In this document: positions 8,598 through 17,467 of the stretch, piece by piece
How the letters are laid out: the number at the start of each line of letters is the position of its first letter
How positions within the stretch are numbered: the stretch's first letter is position 1
Assembly: GCA_001299455.1 (NCBI GenBank)
Contig: CYUK01000003.1
Coordinates: forward strand, 434,001-498,000
Length of the DNA: 64,000 nucleotides
From: Clostridiales bacterium SIT11
GTDB lineage: Bacteria > Bacillota > Clostridia > Tissierellales > Peptoniphilaceae
Reading direction: 5' to 3'
Translations under genes and position numbers: made by a program
The notes under the pieces: model-generated
Told to the model about the DNA's origin: nothing
The model's input: only the letters and a program-made list of their open reading frames with translations
Database searches by the model: none

Positions 8598-8888
8598 CTA
8601 TATTCTCCTTATTTTATTTTTTTCATCCCACGATAAAATTGGATCATAATAATCTTTTAAAATCATTCTTTCTTCATAAGATTGTGGTCTTGTATATATA
8701 CTTTCATGTGGTCCATAATCTATGGAAGATGTTAATATGTTTATATTCTTAGGCAACCAATCGCATTCATTTAAATAAACTTGTATCTTATCATACTTAT
8801 CCTCATAATCAGGTCCTTCGATTACCATGTTTAAGGTAATGTTTTCTTTATTATTATATTTTTCTGCTTCTAGGGTTATTAAGTCCAT
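8598..8888 (-). CDS. Unknown 96-residue acidic protein within the ABC operon
   Basis: I do not recognise this protein. It is 96 residues, soluble-looking, rich in Asp, Glu, Tyr and Asn, with no signal peptide or membrane helix. ATG 8888 is preceded by GGAGG at a good distance and overlaps the end of the upstream permease gene by 35 bases, which argues for coupled expression of a real gene. Its place between two permease genes suggests an accessory or regulatory part of the transporter, but no known motif supports a function. It could be a shortened gene; the stop is followed by other-frame coding potential of only 17 codons. Confidence 0.6.
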   Translation of the reverse strand: MDLITLEAEKYNNKENITLNMVIEGPDYEDKYDKIQVYLNECDWLPKNINILTSSIDYGPHESIYTRPQSYEERMILKDYYDPILSWDEKNKIRRI

Positions 8889-10128
8889 AATTACCTCCAA
8901 TTTTTGAATACATCATTACTACTAAACTTGGTAAAATAATAATATATATTACAGCTGATATCATTATAAGACTTGATGAACTCATCCAATTTCCAAAAAC
9001 ATTTACAAAATTAAAATCAGCTATTTGATTTTGTAATGAATTGAGTAGTCCTACTCCTGAAGATGGAAAAATATAGTTTATAGCACTAATCATACCAATA
9101 GGAGAAATTATTGTTGGAAATACTGCTAATAAAATTGATTTCATTATGGATTCAACTTTTCTTTTACTTAATACAGAAATAATTAGTGTAGCAAGAATGG
9201 TTGAAATCAATATGATACTATTACAAATAAGCATATATTTATTAAACTGTCCAAAGTTCCAATTATGCAAACTTAAAGCACTAAACATCATCTGAACAGA
9301 AGTCTTTTTATACTCTGTTCCAAAAGCATAGTCTAATATAGAGCCTTGTATGAAGTTTCCTAAGAGCAAAGTTAATACCGAAATCGTAAGTATTGCTAGG
9401 ATTTTATAGATGGCAAACTTTCTTCTGCCATATTTAGTTGTTTTAAATATATAATCTAAATCATTCTCACTATCTGACGAGAATATTGGAGCTGCTACTA
9501 CAACCATTAAAATTATTATTATCGTATTATAAAATCCTCTATAATCATTTGCATCTGTACTATAATATCCATAATATTCATATGGAGTCTTTATTTTACT
9601 CAGTGCTTTTTCAGATTTTTCTATAATTTGATTCTGAGCTTTATTAGGATATTCATTTTCAATTACTTTATTTAGATAATCAAATACTTTATTGTAAAAA
9701 TATTTGGTATCATTGATATCTATGCTTAAAACTGGAGGAAGGTTATTACTTTGAGAATCAGTGAATACTTCATTTACTTTCTTACTTATATGTTCTATAG
9801 GCATAAGCTTCTTTGTATTAATTTCAGGTTTTAATTCAGACCTATCAGTAACATTATATTCTCTTAGTATTTCTCTATATTTTTTTGTGCCATTATAAAT
9901 TAAATCTTCTGTTATCTTTCCTGAATAAGGCTCTTTAGCTTTTTTAATATATTCTATTGCTTCTTTTCCTTTTAAATTTTTTACTTTATCTCCTTCTCCA
10001 TAGGTAATTTTTGTAAAATTAATTGGAGCTATGGAAAGCAATATAGCAAGTAGTAATGAAAACAATATTATAATTTGATTTGATCTTATTGATAAAATCC
10101 TCTTTATCTCATTTAAGTAAATTTTCAT
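8854..10128 (-). CDS. ABC-2 type permease (first of a paralogous pair)
   Basis: A 424-residue membrane protein: N-terminal helix (QIIILFSLLLAILLSIAPI), a large extracytoplasmic domain (about residues 35-190) and several C-terminal helices from FYNTIIIILMVVVAAPIF onward. It starts one base after the ATPase stop codon. Together with the ATPase and the second permease it makes a three-gene exporter of the kind used for peptide-antibiotic immunity. The link to antimicrobial peptides is inference from architecture and from the nearby VanZ and two-component genes. Confidence 0.82.
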   Translation of the reverse strand: MKIYLNEIKRILSIRSNQIIILFSLLLAILLSIAPINFTKITYGEGDKVKNLKGKEAIEYIKKAKEPYSGKITEDLIYNGTKKYREILREYNVTDRSELKPEINTKKLMPIEHISKKVNEVFTDSQSNNLPPVLSIDINDTKYFYNKVFDYLNKVIENEYPNKAQNQIIEKSEKALSKIKTPYEYYGYYSTDANDYRGFYNTIIIILMVVVAAPIFSSDSENDLDYIFKTTKYGRRKFAIYKILAILTISVLTLLLGNFIQGSILDYAFGTEYKKTSVQMMFSALSLHNWNFGQFNKYMLICNSIILISTILATLIISVLSKRKVESIMKSILLAVFPTIISPIGMISAINYIFPSSGVGLLNSLQNQIADFNFVNVFGNWMSSSSLIMISAVIYIIILPSLVVMMYSKIGGNYGLNNPRSRKI

Positions 10129-10129
10129 T

Positions 10130-11017
10130 TTAATTCACCTTAAAACTTCTATCTTCTGGAAAGACCCATAAATAGAAGTCTTCTAGATGAGCTTTTGTTA
10201 ATTTAGAATTATTTAAAACATCATCTTTATCTGATATGTATCTAATGAGTACGTTTCCATCATCTTGTTGTTTTACATTAACAACATTCAATTGTGTTTC
10301 TTTTTCTGCATATTCTCTATTTGATATAGATGCTTCGTATACCTTATTCTTAATTTTAGATATCAGTTCATCAGTTGTTCCAGAATATACAAATTTACCA
10401 TCTTTCATAATTAAATTTGATGTTGATATATATTCAATATCAGAGACTATATGAGTCGAAAGCAAAACTATTTTATTTTTTGATATTTCCGTGATAAAAT
10501 TTCTTAATTTTATTCTCTCACCAGGATCAAGTCCTGCTGTTGGTTCATCTAAAATTAATATTTTAGGATCATTTAAAATAGCTTGACATATTCCTACTCT
10601 CCTTCTCATTCCTCCTGAAAGCTTTACTACTTTTTTGTACTTGACATCAGATAAGTTTAATACTTCTAGGAGTTTATCAATCATTTCTTCTGTTTTGCTC
10701 TTGTCTATACCTTTTAAAGCAGCTACATATTGTAAAAATGAATTTACAGTAAACTCTGGAGCACAAATAAATTCTTGAGGTAAAAACCCTAACAAATTCC
10801 TATATTCTTCTCCTAATTTGTTGATTCTTTCCCCATTATATAAAATTTCGCCTTGACTCGGTATACTAATTCCAGTGATCATTTTAATTAAAGTTGTTTT
10901 CCCAGCACCATTTGCACCTAAGAGTCCCCAAACACCTGGACATAACGTAGCTGATGCATTATCAACCGCTAATTTATCTTTAAATTTCTTACTTACATTT
11001 TTAATCTCTAATTCCAC
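10130..11017 (-). CDS. ABC transporter ATPase (peptide exporter type)
   Basis: This 295-residue protein has Walker A (LLGANGAGKTTLIK, near residue 38), a Q-loop (LPQEF), signature LSGGMRRRVGICQ near 135, Walker B (ILILDEPTAGLDPGE) and the switch His in LSTHIVSDIE. The start is GTG 11017 behind GGGAGG. It energises the two downstream permeases. Its upstream region is cut by the Tn916 end about 170 bases away, so the native promoter may be only partly retained. Confidence 0.92.
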   Translation of the reverse strand: MELEIKNVSKKFKDKLAVDNASATLCPGVWGLLGANGAGKTTLIKMITGISIPSQGEILYNGERINKLGEEYRNLLGFLPQEFICAPEFTVNSFLQYVAALKGIDKSKTEEMIDKLLEVLNLSDVKYKKVVKLSGGMRRRVGICQAILNDPKILILDEPTAGLDPGERIKLRNFITEISKNKIVLLSTHIVSDIEYISTSNLIMKDGKFVYSGTTDELISKIKNKVYEASISNREYAEKETQLNVVNVKQQDDGNVLIRYISDKDDVLNNSKLTKAHLEDFYLWVFPEDRSFKVN

Positions 11018-11359
11018 TAAACTACCTCCCTTATCTTTTATGCTTCCTTATTAAAAAGTAAAAAATACATCTTCATGTTAGTGATAAAAATTTTACTCCT
11101 CTATGATTTTATTTTAATTGATACAATAAAAAAGTGTTTTAATATTCTATTGATTAATTCTTAAGATTTCATTAATTTTTATATAAAACAAAGTATAAAT
11201 TTCTAATTATCTTTTTATATTTTCTTAAATGCTCGTAAAGCCTTATTCTATGTGCTTTCGAGTATTTTTACTGTAGGAAGATACTTCACGTTTCTTTGCA
11301 TATTTCCTCATGTCTTAGCTGTCAGAAGTGGTAAATAAGTAGTAAATTCATTTGTACTA
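11018..11359 (-). other. Intergenic: ABC operon leader, Tn916 junction and int-side end
   Basis: No gene is seen. Bases 11018-11180 are AT-rich leader or promoter DNA of the ABC operon. The Tn916 int-side end must lie close to 11185, as judged from the element's usual length of about 18.03 kb and its visible other end. The transposon arm carries integrase arm-type repeats at 11327-11349 (AGTGGTAAAT, AAGTAGTAAATTC). Confidence 0.65.
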
Positions 11360-12577
11360 CTAAGCAACAAGACGCTCCTGTTGCTTCTCTTTATTCAAGC
11401 GTTTCATCTCTGACATTGCGGAATCAAATGTTGCGTGTGCGTAATAGTTCAGCGTCATGGCTATATTTGCATGCCCCATAATGTATTGTAATGCTTTTGG
11501 GTTCATTCCTGCATTTGCATAGTTGGTACAGAATGTATGTCGCAAACTATGTGGAGTGATGTGTGGTAACTTATCATCATTATACTTGTTGTATTTCTTA
11601 ACAAGACCTTTCATCATACCATTATAGTCACTCGCCACTTTTGGATAGTTCTTTCTATTAAGAAAGAGGAAATCACTATATCCATCAATCTCAACACGCT
11701 TATCATTCTTTCGATTCGCTAACACTCGCTTAAATGCTTGATAGGCTTCTTCAACCATAGGAACTTGACGTTCACCACTTTTGGTCTTTGGTGTTTCAAT
11801 GTAGTACCCAATTTCAGTATCTCTCAATAGCTGATGGTCTATATTGACAAGACGATTCTCAAAATCTAAATCTGGAAGTGTCAAACCACCAAACTCTGAA
11901 ATACGAAGACCTGTTTTTAAGAGTATCAGAATTTCATCATAATTTTTGCTGTAGGTTTTATCAGCTTTCGCAAAGGCTAACAGTTTTTCTTCCTGTTCTC
12001 CTGTTAGTACGGTCTTAGGGACAGTATCATCATCAAGAACTGCATTCAGTTGAAAGTCAAATGGATTCTTCCGAACACAATCATCTTGTATCGCAATGTA
12101 GAATGAAGCCTTTAAAGAACGTTTATAGTTATTGATGGTTTGATAGGCATAACCATTTTCACTCATTCTAATCGCCCATTCTTTAGCGTCTGATGGTTTA
12201 ATACTATCAATACTTCTTGCACCTAACTTGTCTTTCTTCAAAATATCCATAAGATATTTGCGTCCAGTTTCAGTATTTTTTCTAACCTTTGGTCTTTGAG
12301 CGTTCTGTTTTGCGTAAAGCTGGCAGAGTGTCATTTTCTTTCCTACAACATCAATACCATCATGAATGTCTTTCTGTAACTCTGCGATTTTCTCCCTAAG
12401 TGAGATACAATCACGCTTTCCTGCTGGTACTCTGTCTGTAGCCACAAGTTTCCACGAGTAAACAAATTGCGGTTCTCCAAATGAATCTGTATATTTGTAT
12501 AAGTATCTTCCGTCTTTTCGTTGGCTCTCTCCAGTCTTTAAAATTCGACCTTTATTGTCACGTCTTTTTTCTGACAT
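11360..12577 (-). CDS. int: Tn916 integrase (tyrosine recombinase)
   Basis: At 405 residues it has the length of Tn916 Int. The N-terminal arm-binding domain (residues 1-70) is followed by the SAM-like core-binding domain (about 85-170) and the catalytic domain. The catalytic signature is complete: Arg in LLKTGLRISE, HSLRH, GHANIAMTLNYYAH with His and nucleophilic Tyr. It excises and inserts the transposon using variable coupling sequences. Xis lies just upstream in the same direction. Confidence 0.98.
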   Translation of the reverse strand: MSEKRRDNKGRILKTGESQRKDGRYLYKYTDSFGEPQFVYSWKLVATDRVPAGKRDCISLREKIAELQKDIHDGIDVVGKKMTLCQLYAKQNAQRPKVRKNTETGRKYLMDILKKDKLGARSIDSIKPSDAKEWAIRMSENGYAYQTINNYKRSLKASFYIAIQDDCVRKNPFDFQLNAVLDDDTVPKTVLTGEQEEKLLAFAKADKTYSKNYDEILILLKTGLRISEFGGLTLPDLDFENRLVNIDHQLLRDTEIGYYIETPKTKSGERQVPMVEEAYQAFKRVLANRKNDKRVEIDGYSDFLFLNRKNYPKVASDYNGMMKGLVKKYNKYNDDKLPHITPHSLRHTFCTNYANAGMNPKALQYIMGHANIAMTLNYYAHATFDSAMSEMKRLNKEKQQERLVA

Positions 12578-12658
12578 GGCATTTGCTCCTTTCCATTATG
12601 GAAAGAGCCCTGATACGACTTAATACTATTTTATCATATACAAGACCCTTTGGCTACG

Positions 12659-12862
12659 CTAGATTGCATTCAATGTATCTATAATTTTTTCAAATTGTTT
12701 TCGTTTAACCTGAATACGATTTCCATTCATAATCAGCCAGTTTGCATTTTTATTTTCTTCTGCCAAACGACGCAGCTTGTTTTCGCCAATACGAAAATAT
12801 TTTGACGCTTCTTCAATAGTTAGGGTATAACGCTCCCAAATCGGAATGTCAGTCTGCTTCAT
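12659..12862 (-). CDS. xis: Tn916 excisionase
   Basis: A 67-residue basic protein with a winged-helix excisionase motif ([23 protein letters not shown]). It matches Tn916 Xis in size and place. It bends the transposon ends and steers Int toward excision. A GGAGG site precedes ATG 12862. Confidence 0.97.
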   Translation of the reverse strand: MKQTDIPIWERYTLTIEEASKYFRIGENKLRRLAEENKNANWLIMNGNRIQVKRKQFEKIIDTLNAI

Positions 12863-13318
12863 AAAATCCTCCTTTCCAAATCACTTATTGGATTTCATAA
12901 AAGTTGTTTTACAAGCAATCGAACAGCTCTAGCAAAGCTCACGGGAGTTCCACCCCTGCATGGTTCTCATGTAGCCATACTCATTGCCTGCGACGCTTTT
13001 AACGCTCGGACTATTGACTGTATGGGAGTATCATTATCACGATAAGAAAGTCGTCGCTGGCAATCCTGCTAAAGATTGTTTTTCGGAACACTAACTGAAA
13101 CGCTCGCTATCTTTAGAAGATAGGTCATGGCGGTTAGCTCCGTTGGCTCTTTTCTTATCGAAACGTATTCAATTACTTTTATTCAGTTTTCAAAGAACAA
13201 TGGCTCGTTAGCCTATCAAAACACATTGAAAGCTCAATATGCTTTGATGGAATAACAAACCTCCCTGTTCGGGAAGCGTGGAATAGTATGGCACGCTTCC
13301 ACGAAAAGAGAGAGGTTA
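12863..13318. other. Tn916 non-coding stretch between xis and orf8
   Basis: No convincing gene is seen in these 456 bases. A hairpin formed by GGAAGCGTG and CACGCTTCC (about 13272-13305) follows orf8 on the minus strand and could end or slow transcription toward xis-int. Tn916 maps place the small orf5 and orf10 in this general area; I find no start with a ribosome site to support them here. Confidence 0.55.
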
Positions 13319-13549
13319 TTACTTAATTTCAAATGACAGAATCTTTGTAATCAGTCTGGTTTCCATTCTTCCACGTAAGACTTCATCAACGACCATACTT
13401 TGATTGCCATATTCATCTTTCATAAGTCGTAGGGAACGTTTCGTTATGTACCCTCTGTAATGATGTAGAATCTGGTTAATCGCTTCTGTATCGCCATCTG
13501 TTGCCTTTACAATGAGAGGAAAGGGAATCATAGGATATTGTGTTTTCAT
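13319..13549 (-). CDS. orf8: Tn916 Orf8, small helix-turn-helix-type protein
   Basis: This 76-residue protein (start MKTQYPMIPFPLIVKATDGD) matches Tn916 Orf8. It overlaps orf7 by 4 bases and is co-transcribed with it. Together they drive the xis-int and transfer genes when tetracycline relieves attenuation. The short N-terminal helix (LIVKATDGDTEAINQILHHY) resembles the start of sigma-like HTH_16 proteins. Confidence 0.93.
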   Translation of the reverse strand: MKTQYPMIPFPLIVKATDGDTEAINQILHHYRGYITKRSLRLMKDEYGNQSMVVDEVLRGRMETRLITKILSFEIK

Positions 13550-13968
13550 TCTTCAAATTCCTCCATAAACTTTTTGATTAAGGCTAGTCCACTGGTTCTA
13601 TGCCGATAGACAGTAGAACGGTTCAATTTCAACAGGTCTGCAATTTCTGAATCGCTCATGTCCATAAAGTAAAACAGCAGTAGAATTTCACGTTTCTTGT
13701 CTGGCAACTCACGTAATGCTTCACTCAATAAATCATTTTCAACACCAACTGATATTCCATTGAGTGTAAAAATCTGAAAGTCAGTTGAATAGTTATCTGT
13801 TGTCGCAAACTGGCTAACAAGATAATCGCCAACATCAGAAAAGGACACTTCACGCTTTGCGATCCTTGAAAGATAAAGCAGATAATTCTTTCGCTCGTCT
13901 TCCATAGCACGTTTACAGATATAGTCAAACTGATTTTCTATTGTGGTCTGAAAAAAAGATGGTTTCAT
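13546..13968 (-). CDS. orf7: Tn916 Orf7, sigma-70-like regulator
   Basis: 140 residues from ATG 13968, which has AAGGGGGTG just upstream. The C-terminal sigma region 4 is clear (LRELPDKKREILLLFYFMDM, then ADLLKLNRSTVYRH). In Tn916 it activates its own operon and the int/xis and transfer genes. It lies downstream of tet(M), so reading through from the tet(M) promoter raises its level. Confidence 0.94.
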   Translation of the reverse strand: MKPSFFQTTIENQFDYICKRAMEDERKNYLLYLSRIAKREVSFSDVGDYLVSQFATTDNYSTDFQIFTLNGISVGVENDLLSEALRELPDKKREILLLFYFMDMSDSEIADLLKLNRSTVYRHRTSGLALIKKFMEEFEE

Positions 13969-14472
13969 GTTTCTCACCCCCTTTCTGTCTAGGAAAGGAA
14001 GTGAGCCTTGCTCTTTTATCTCCTTTCACTCTTAGTCCCAATGTGAAAGGGGGATTTGTTGCATTACTGATGAATAAACTTTGTAAAAAAGTTCTGAATA
14101 ACCAAAAAAGCACACAAACAGATTGATTTCTCTGTTTACATGCTTTTATTTTTCTATCTATATGATTTATAAAACCACATTGGTGGACGTACTTATCTAT
14201 TGCAGATAGACGACTTTTTTTGATAAATACTCAATGTGGGGAACTTGATTGTATGTGATATACTTCATGGCGACTTTGACCTCCAACAAACCGCCATTTG
14301 GAAGTAAGATACAATATTTTAACAGCATAAATAGCACTACCATATAACGGTTTTTTTTATTGGCGTTTAGTAGTGCTTTTTATTAAATATGAACCTATAA
14401 ACTATATAACATGTTTTTCTATACCTGTTTCTAATTCAATAGGAACAGTAAAATGTATAGAGGTGGTCTACT
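13969..14472. other. Divergent regulatory region between orf7 and orf9
   Basis: Five hundred bases without a supported gene separate minus-strand orf7 and plus-strand orf9. There is a terminator-like hairpin (AGCACTAC near 14324 with GTAGTGCT near 14371, then Ts) and AT-rich promoter-like DNA. A GAGGTGG ribosome site at 14460 serves orf9. An antisense role of orf9 transcription on orf7 has been proposed for Tn916. Confidence 0.55.
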
Positions 14473-14826
14473 ATGCGTAAAAAAGAAGATAAATATGATT
14501 TTAGAGCCTTTGGTTTAGCCATTAAAGAAGCTCGATTGAAACGAGGTTTAACTCGTGAACAAGTGGGAGCATTGATTGAAATTGACCCACGTTACTTAAC
14601 TAATATTGAAAATAAGGGGCAACACCCCAGCATACAAGTTCTTTATGACCTTGTATCGTTACTTCATGTTTCCGTTGATGAATTTTTCTTACCTGCTAAT
14701 AACTTGGTAAAAAGCACCCGACGATTACAGATAGAGAAATACATGGATAGCTTTACAGACAAAGAACTATCCTTAATGGAATCTTTAGCCAGCGGTATCA
14801 ACGAAGCAAGAAACATCGAAGACTAA
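14473..14826 (+). CDS. orf9: Tn916 Orf9, Cro/CI-type repressor
   Basis: A 117-residue protein with an XRE helix-turn-helix at its N-terminus ([19 protein letters not shown], then [17 protein letters not shown]). It is the only long plus-strand gene of Tn916 and faces orf7/orf8. It is regarded as a repressor of the orf7-orf8 operon. It is followed by a strong bidirectional hairpin. Confidence 0.94.
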   Translation: MRKKEDKYDFRAFGLAIKEARLKRGLTREQVGALIEIDPRYLTNIENKGQHPSIQVLYDLVSLLHVSVDEFFLPANNLVKSTRRLQIEKYMDSFTDKELSLMESLASGINEARNIED

Positions 14827-14851
14827 TTAAAAGAATCCATACATAACGGAA

Positions 14852-14896
14852 AGAGCCGATAAAATGAGATTGTATTAATCTCATTTTATCGGCTCT
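14852..14896. terminator. 19-bp hairpin between orf9 and orf6
   Basis: Arm 14852-14870 pairs perfectly with 14878-14896 over 19 bases, with a 7-base loop. It closes plus-strand orf9 and overlaps the last codons of minus-strand orf6, so it may act in both directions. Confidence 0.8.
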
Positions 14897-15071
14897 GCGT
14901 CTTTGCGTCTGGCTCTGTAATCACAGTTACTTTGAACTGCTTTATTTCAATTAAATTTTCTTGTCTGCATTTCGGACAATAGAGGGGGAATTTTTTTAAT
15001 TCAGTATCTTCCCTTATCTTTAATCGTGTTTTATTTCCACATACAGGACACAATATCCACTTGTAGTTTAT
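14886..15071 (-). CDS. orf6: Tn916 Orf6, cysteine-rich KTR-domain protein
   Basis: About 60 codons encode a zinc-ribbon-like protein: CPVCGNKTR near the start and CPKCRQ in the middle give two CxxC pairs, and the end TEPDAKTQSR is the usual one. It lies just downstream of tet(M). No ATG, GTG or TTG precedes the body: behind the strong AAAGGAGGAG site the reading frame runs through ATT and ATA. Either one of these rare codons starts translation, or the start was lost by an ATG to ATA change at 15069-15071. Function is unknown. Confidence 0.75.
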   Translation of the reverse strand: MNYKWILCPVCGNKTRLKIREDTELKKFPLYCPKCRQENLIEIKQFKVTVITEPDAKTQSR

Positions 15072-15171
15072 AATAACTATCTCCTCCTTTACACTTTAAT
15101 TCAAATCTTTATTAAAGAATATTTCATCTTATTTAACAAGAAACCATATTTATATAACAACATAAAATACA

Positions 15172-17091
15172 CTAAGTTATTTTATTGAACATATATCGTA
15201 CTTTATCTATCCTACTATTTGGACGACGGGGCTGGCAAACAGGTTCACCGGTAGTAACATGGTACCCTTTTAACTCTGTTAAACAAACACTACGTCCATT
15301 TGTAAAGAAAGTTAAATCACTACGATATTCTTGAATACATCGAGCAGGGATTTCTCCACTAAGAATGACCTCATTATTTTTCAATTGAGTGTCTACGATG
15401 TTCGCACAATATTTAGGAGCATCGTTGTATGCTCGTGAAAGATATTCCTGTGGCGCATAAATTTTAAAACTAAGATATGGCTCTAACAATTCTGTTCCAG
15501 CTTTTTTTAAGACTTGTTCCAATACAATAGGAGCAAGCATTCGAAAATCTGCTGGGGTACTAACAGGGCTATAGTATAAGCCATACTTAAAACAGATTTT
15601 ACAGTCCGTCACATTCCAACCATACAATCCTTGTTCACAGCCATAGCGTATCCCCTCCATAACTGCATTTTGAAACGATTGATTTAAGTATCCAAGAGAA
15701 ACCGAGCTCTCATACTGTACTCCGCTCCCTAATGGAAGCGGTGCTACAGATAGACCAATGGAAGCCCAGAAAGGATTTGGCGGCACTTCGATGTGAATGG
15801 TATATTCTGCATTTTTTAACGGTCTCTCCATATAAATGACTGTAGGCTCTTTTAGTTCTATCTCCACATGATACTTTTCTTGCAACAGTGCACTAATCAC
15901 TTCCATTTGTACTTTCCCTAAGAAAGAAAGTATAATTTCATGTGTCGTAGAATCCACGTAATATCGTAGAAGCGGATCACTATCTGAGATTTCCAAAAGG
16001 GCATCAAGCAACATTTCTCTCTGTTCAGGTTTACTCGGTTCAACAGTTGTTTGTAGTAGAGGGTGCGGATTTTCAATCTTTTTTCTCTGTGGCAATAGTT
16101 TTGTATCTCCAAGAACACTATTTAACTTCAAAAACTCATTTTGCAAAATAACAATTTCTCCAGAATAAGCTCTATCAATCTTACATAATTCACCATTTAT
16201 TGAAGTATACATTTCTGTAACTTTTATTTTTTCTTTTTCTGATACTCTAACCGAATCTCGTAAATGTAGTACTCCACTATAAAGGCGTATATATGCAAGA
16301 CGTTGTCTTTTTTTTGTATATTCAATTTTGAAAACATTTCCGCAAAGTTCAGACGGACCTCGATGTGTTGATGAATAAAATTTATTCGTAATAACTTCTA
16401 TAAGGTTATCAATCCCTATATTACTTTTTGCACTTCCATGATAAAGAGGGAACAGAGAACAATTCTGAAATCTTATGCTTTCCTCTTGTTCGAGTTCCAA
16501 TGCTTCTAATGATTTACCGGACATATATTTCTCTAAAAGGTCATCGTTTCCCTCTATTACCGTATCCCATTGTTCAGATTCGGTAAAGTTCGTCACACAC
16601 ATATTAGGATACAGTTCTACCTTCTGTTTGATTACAATTTCGGCAGAAAGTTTCTCTTTAATATCCTGATAAACCGTTGATAAATCAATTCCATTTTGGT
16701 CAATCTTATTGATAAAAAAGATTGTGGGAATCCCCATTTTCCTAAGTGCATGAAATAATATACGAGTTTGTGCTTGTACGCCATCTTTTGCAGAAATCAG
16801 TAGAATTGCCCCATCTAAAACTGATAATGAACGATATACTTCTGCTAAGAAATCCATATGTCCTGGCGTGTCTATGATGTTCACCTTCGTATTTTCCCAC
16901 TGAAAAGAGGTTATTCCTGTCTGAATTGTAATTCCTCTCTGACGTTCTAAAAGCGTATTATCCGTCCTCGTTGTACCTTTGTCCACGCTTCCTAATTCTG
17001 TAATCGCTCCACTGTTATATAATAAGCTTTCTGTTAAGGTAGTTTTTCCTGCATCAACATGAGCTAAAACTCCAATATTAATAATTTTCAT
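15172..17091 (-). CDS. tet(M): Tetracycline resistance ribosomal protection protein TetM
   Basis: 639 residues from ATG 17091 (GGAGG upstream), the usual TetM length. It is an EF-G-like GTPase: G1 AHVDAGKTT near residue 10, G3 DTPGH near 74, G4 NKID near 128, then EF-G domains II to V. It binds the ribosome and expels tetracycline from the A site. I see no frameshift or missing motif. A leader peptide and hairpins upstream provide drug-sensitive attenuation, and reading past this gene feeds the Tn916 regulatory and excision genes. Confidence 0.99.
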   Translation of the reverse strand: MKIINIGVLAHVDAGKTTLTESLLYNSGAITELGSVDKGTTRTDNTLLERQRGITIQTGITSFQWENTKVNIIDTPGHMDFLAEVYRSLSVLDGAILLISAKDGVQAQTRILFHALRKMGIPTIFFINKIDQNGIDLSTVYQDIKEKLSAEIVIKQKVELYPNMCVTNFTESEQWDTVIEGNDDLLEKYMSGKSLEALELEQEESIRFQNCSLFPLYHGSAKSNIGIDNLIEVITNKFYSSTHRGPSELCGNVFKIEYTKKRQRLAYIRLYSGVLHLRDSVRVSEKEKIKVTEMYTSINGELCKIDRAYSGEIVILQNEFLKLNSVLGDTKLLPQRKKIENPHPLLQTTVEPSKPEQREMLLDALLEISDSDPLLRYYVDSTTHEIILSFLGKVQMEVISALLQEKYHVEIELKEPTVIYMERPLKNAEYTIHIEVPPNPFWASIGLSVAPLPLGSGVQYESSVSLGYLNQSFQNAVMEGIRYGCEQGLYGWNVTDCKICFKYGLYYSPVSTPADFRMLAPIVLEQVLKKAGTELLEPYLSFKIYAPQEYLSRAYNDAPKYCANIVDTQLKNNEVILSGEIPARCIQEYRSDLTFFTNGRSVCLTELKGYHVTTGEPVCQPRRPNSRIDKVRYMFNKIT

Positions 17092-17106
17092 GTGATTTTC
17101 CTCCAT

Positions 17107-17193
17107 TCAAAAGCCCAAAAGGGCATAAAAATCCCAGTGATAAATACTCTTATCACTGGGATTTTTATGCATAACCATAGGCATACAAAGCAT
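17107..17193 (-). CDS. orf12: tet(M) leader peptide (orf12)
   Basis: A 28-codon ORF whose peptide starts MLCMPMVMHKNPSDKS ends two bases before the tet(M) ribosome region. Its second half is the stem of a hairpin, so ribosome movement on this ORF decides whether the hairpin forms. This is the known Tn916 attenuation leader. Confidence 0.93.
   Translation of the reverse strand: MLCMPMVMHKNPSDKSIYHWDFYALLGF
17131..17162 (-). terminator. tet(M) attenuator hairpin
   Basis: ATCCCAGTGATAA (17131-17143) pairs with TTATCACTGGGAT (17150-17162), inside the leader ORF and followed by T residues on the minus strand. A second, longer-range pair (AAGGTATTCTTAAA near 17231 with TTTAAGAATACCTT near 17318) lies upstream and may compete with it. 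Confidence 0.85.
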
Positions 17194-17369
17194 ACAGATA
17201 TTCTCCGGATACTTTAGAATCACATGATAAAGGTATTCTTAAACTGGGTACAAAAAACTAAGCCCTCCTAAAAAAGGACATCCAATTATTTGTTCCCACT
17301 ATCAAATTGACAGTTTATTTAAGAATACCTTGCCGCATATTTATTAACTCCTTTTAAATAGATACTTAA

Positions 17370-17398
17370 ATAATAGCACGTAAGAGCATATTTGTAAA
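17370..17398 (-). promoter_or_regulatory. tet(M) promoter
   Basis: On the minus strand: -35 TTTACA (17393-17398), a 17-base spacer, -10 TATTAT (17370-17375). Downstream, an AAAGGAG site precedes a 7-codon mini-ORF (17315-17338) whose codons form one arm of the upstream hairpin. Confidence 0.85.
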
Positions 17399-17467
17399 GG
17401 AATCTCCAATTTTTTATCAAAGAGAGTACGTGATTACAAAATAGCTGTAATAATGTACCAATATTTG

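Noticed and set aside
8530-8600. A 17-codon stretch (YRTGNRVRALKTLRASY) after the 96-residue gene, possibly a frameshifted end of it.
   Set aside because: Too short to judge; no homologue recognised to show the two belonged together.
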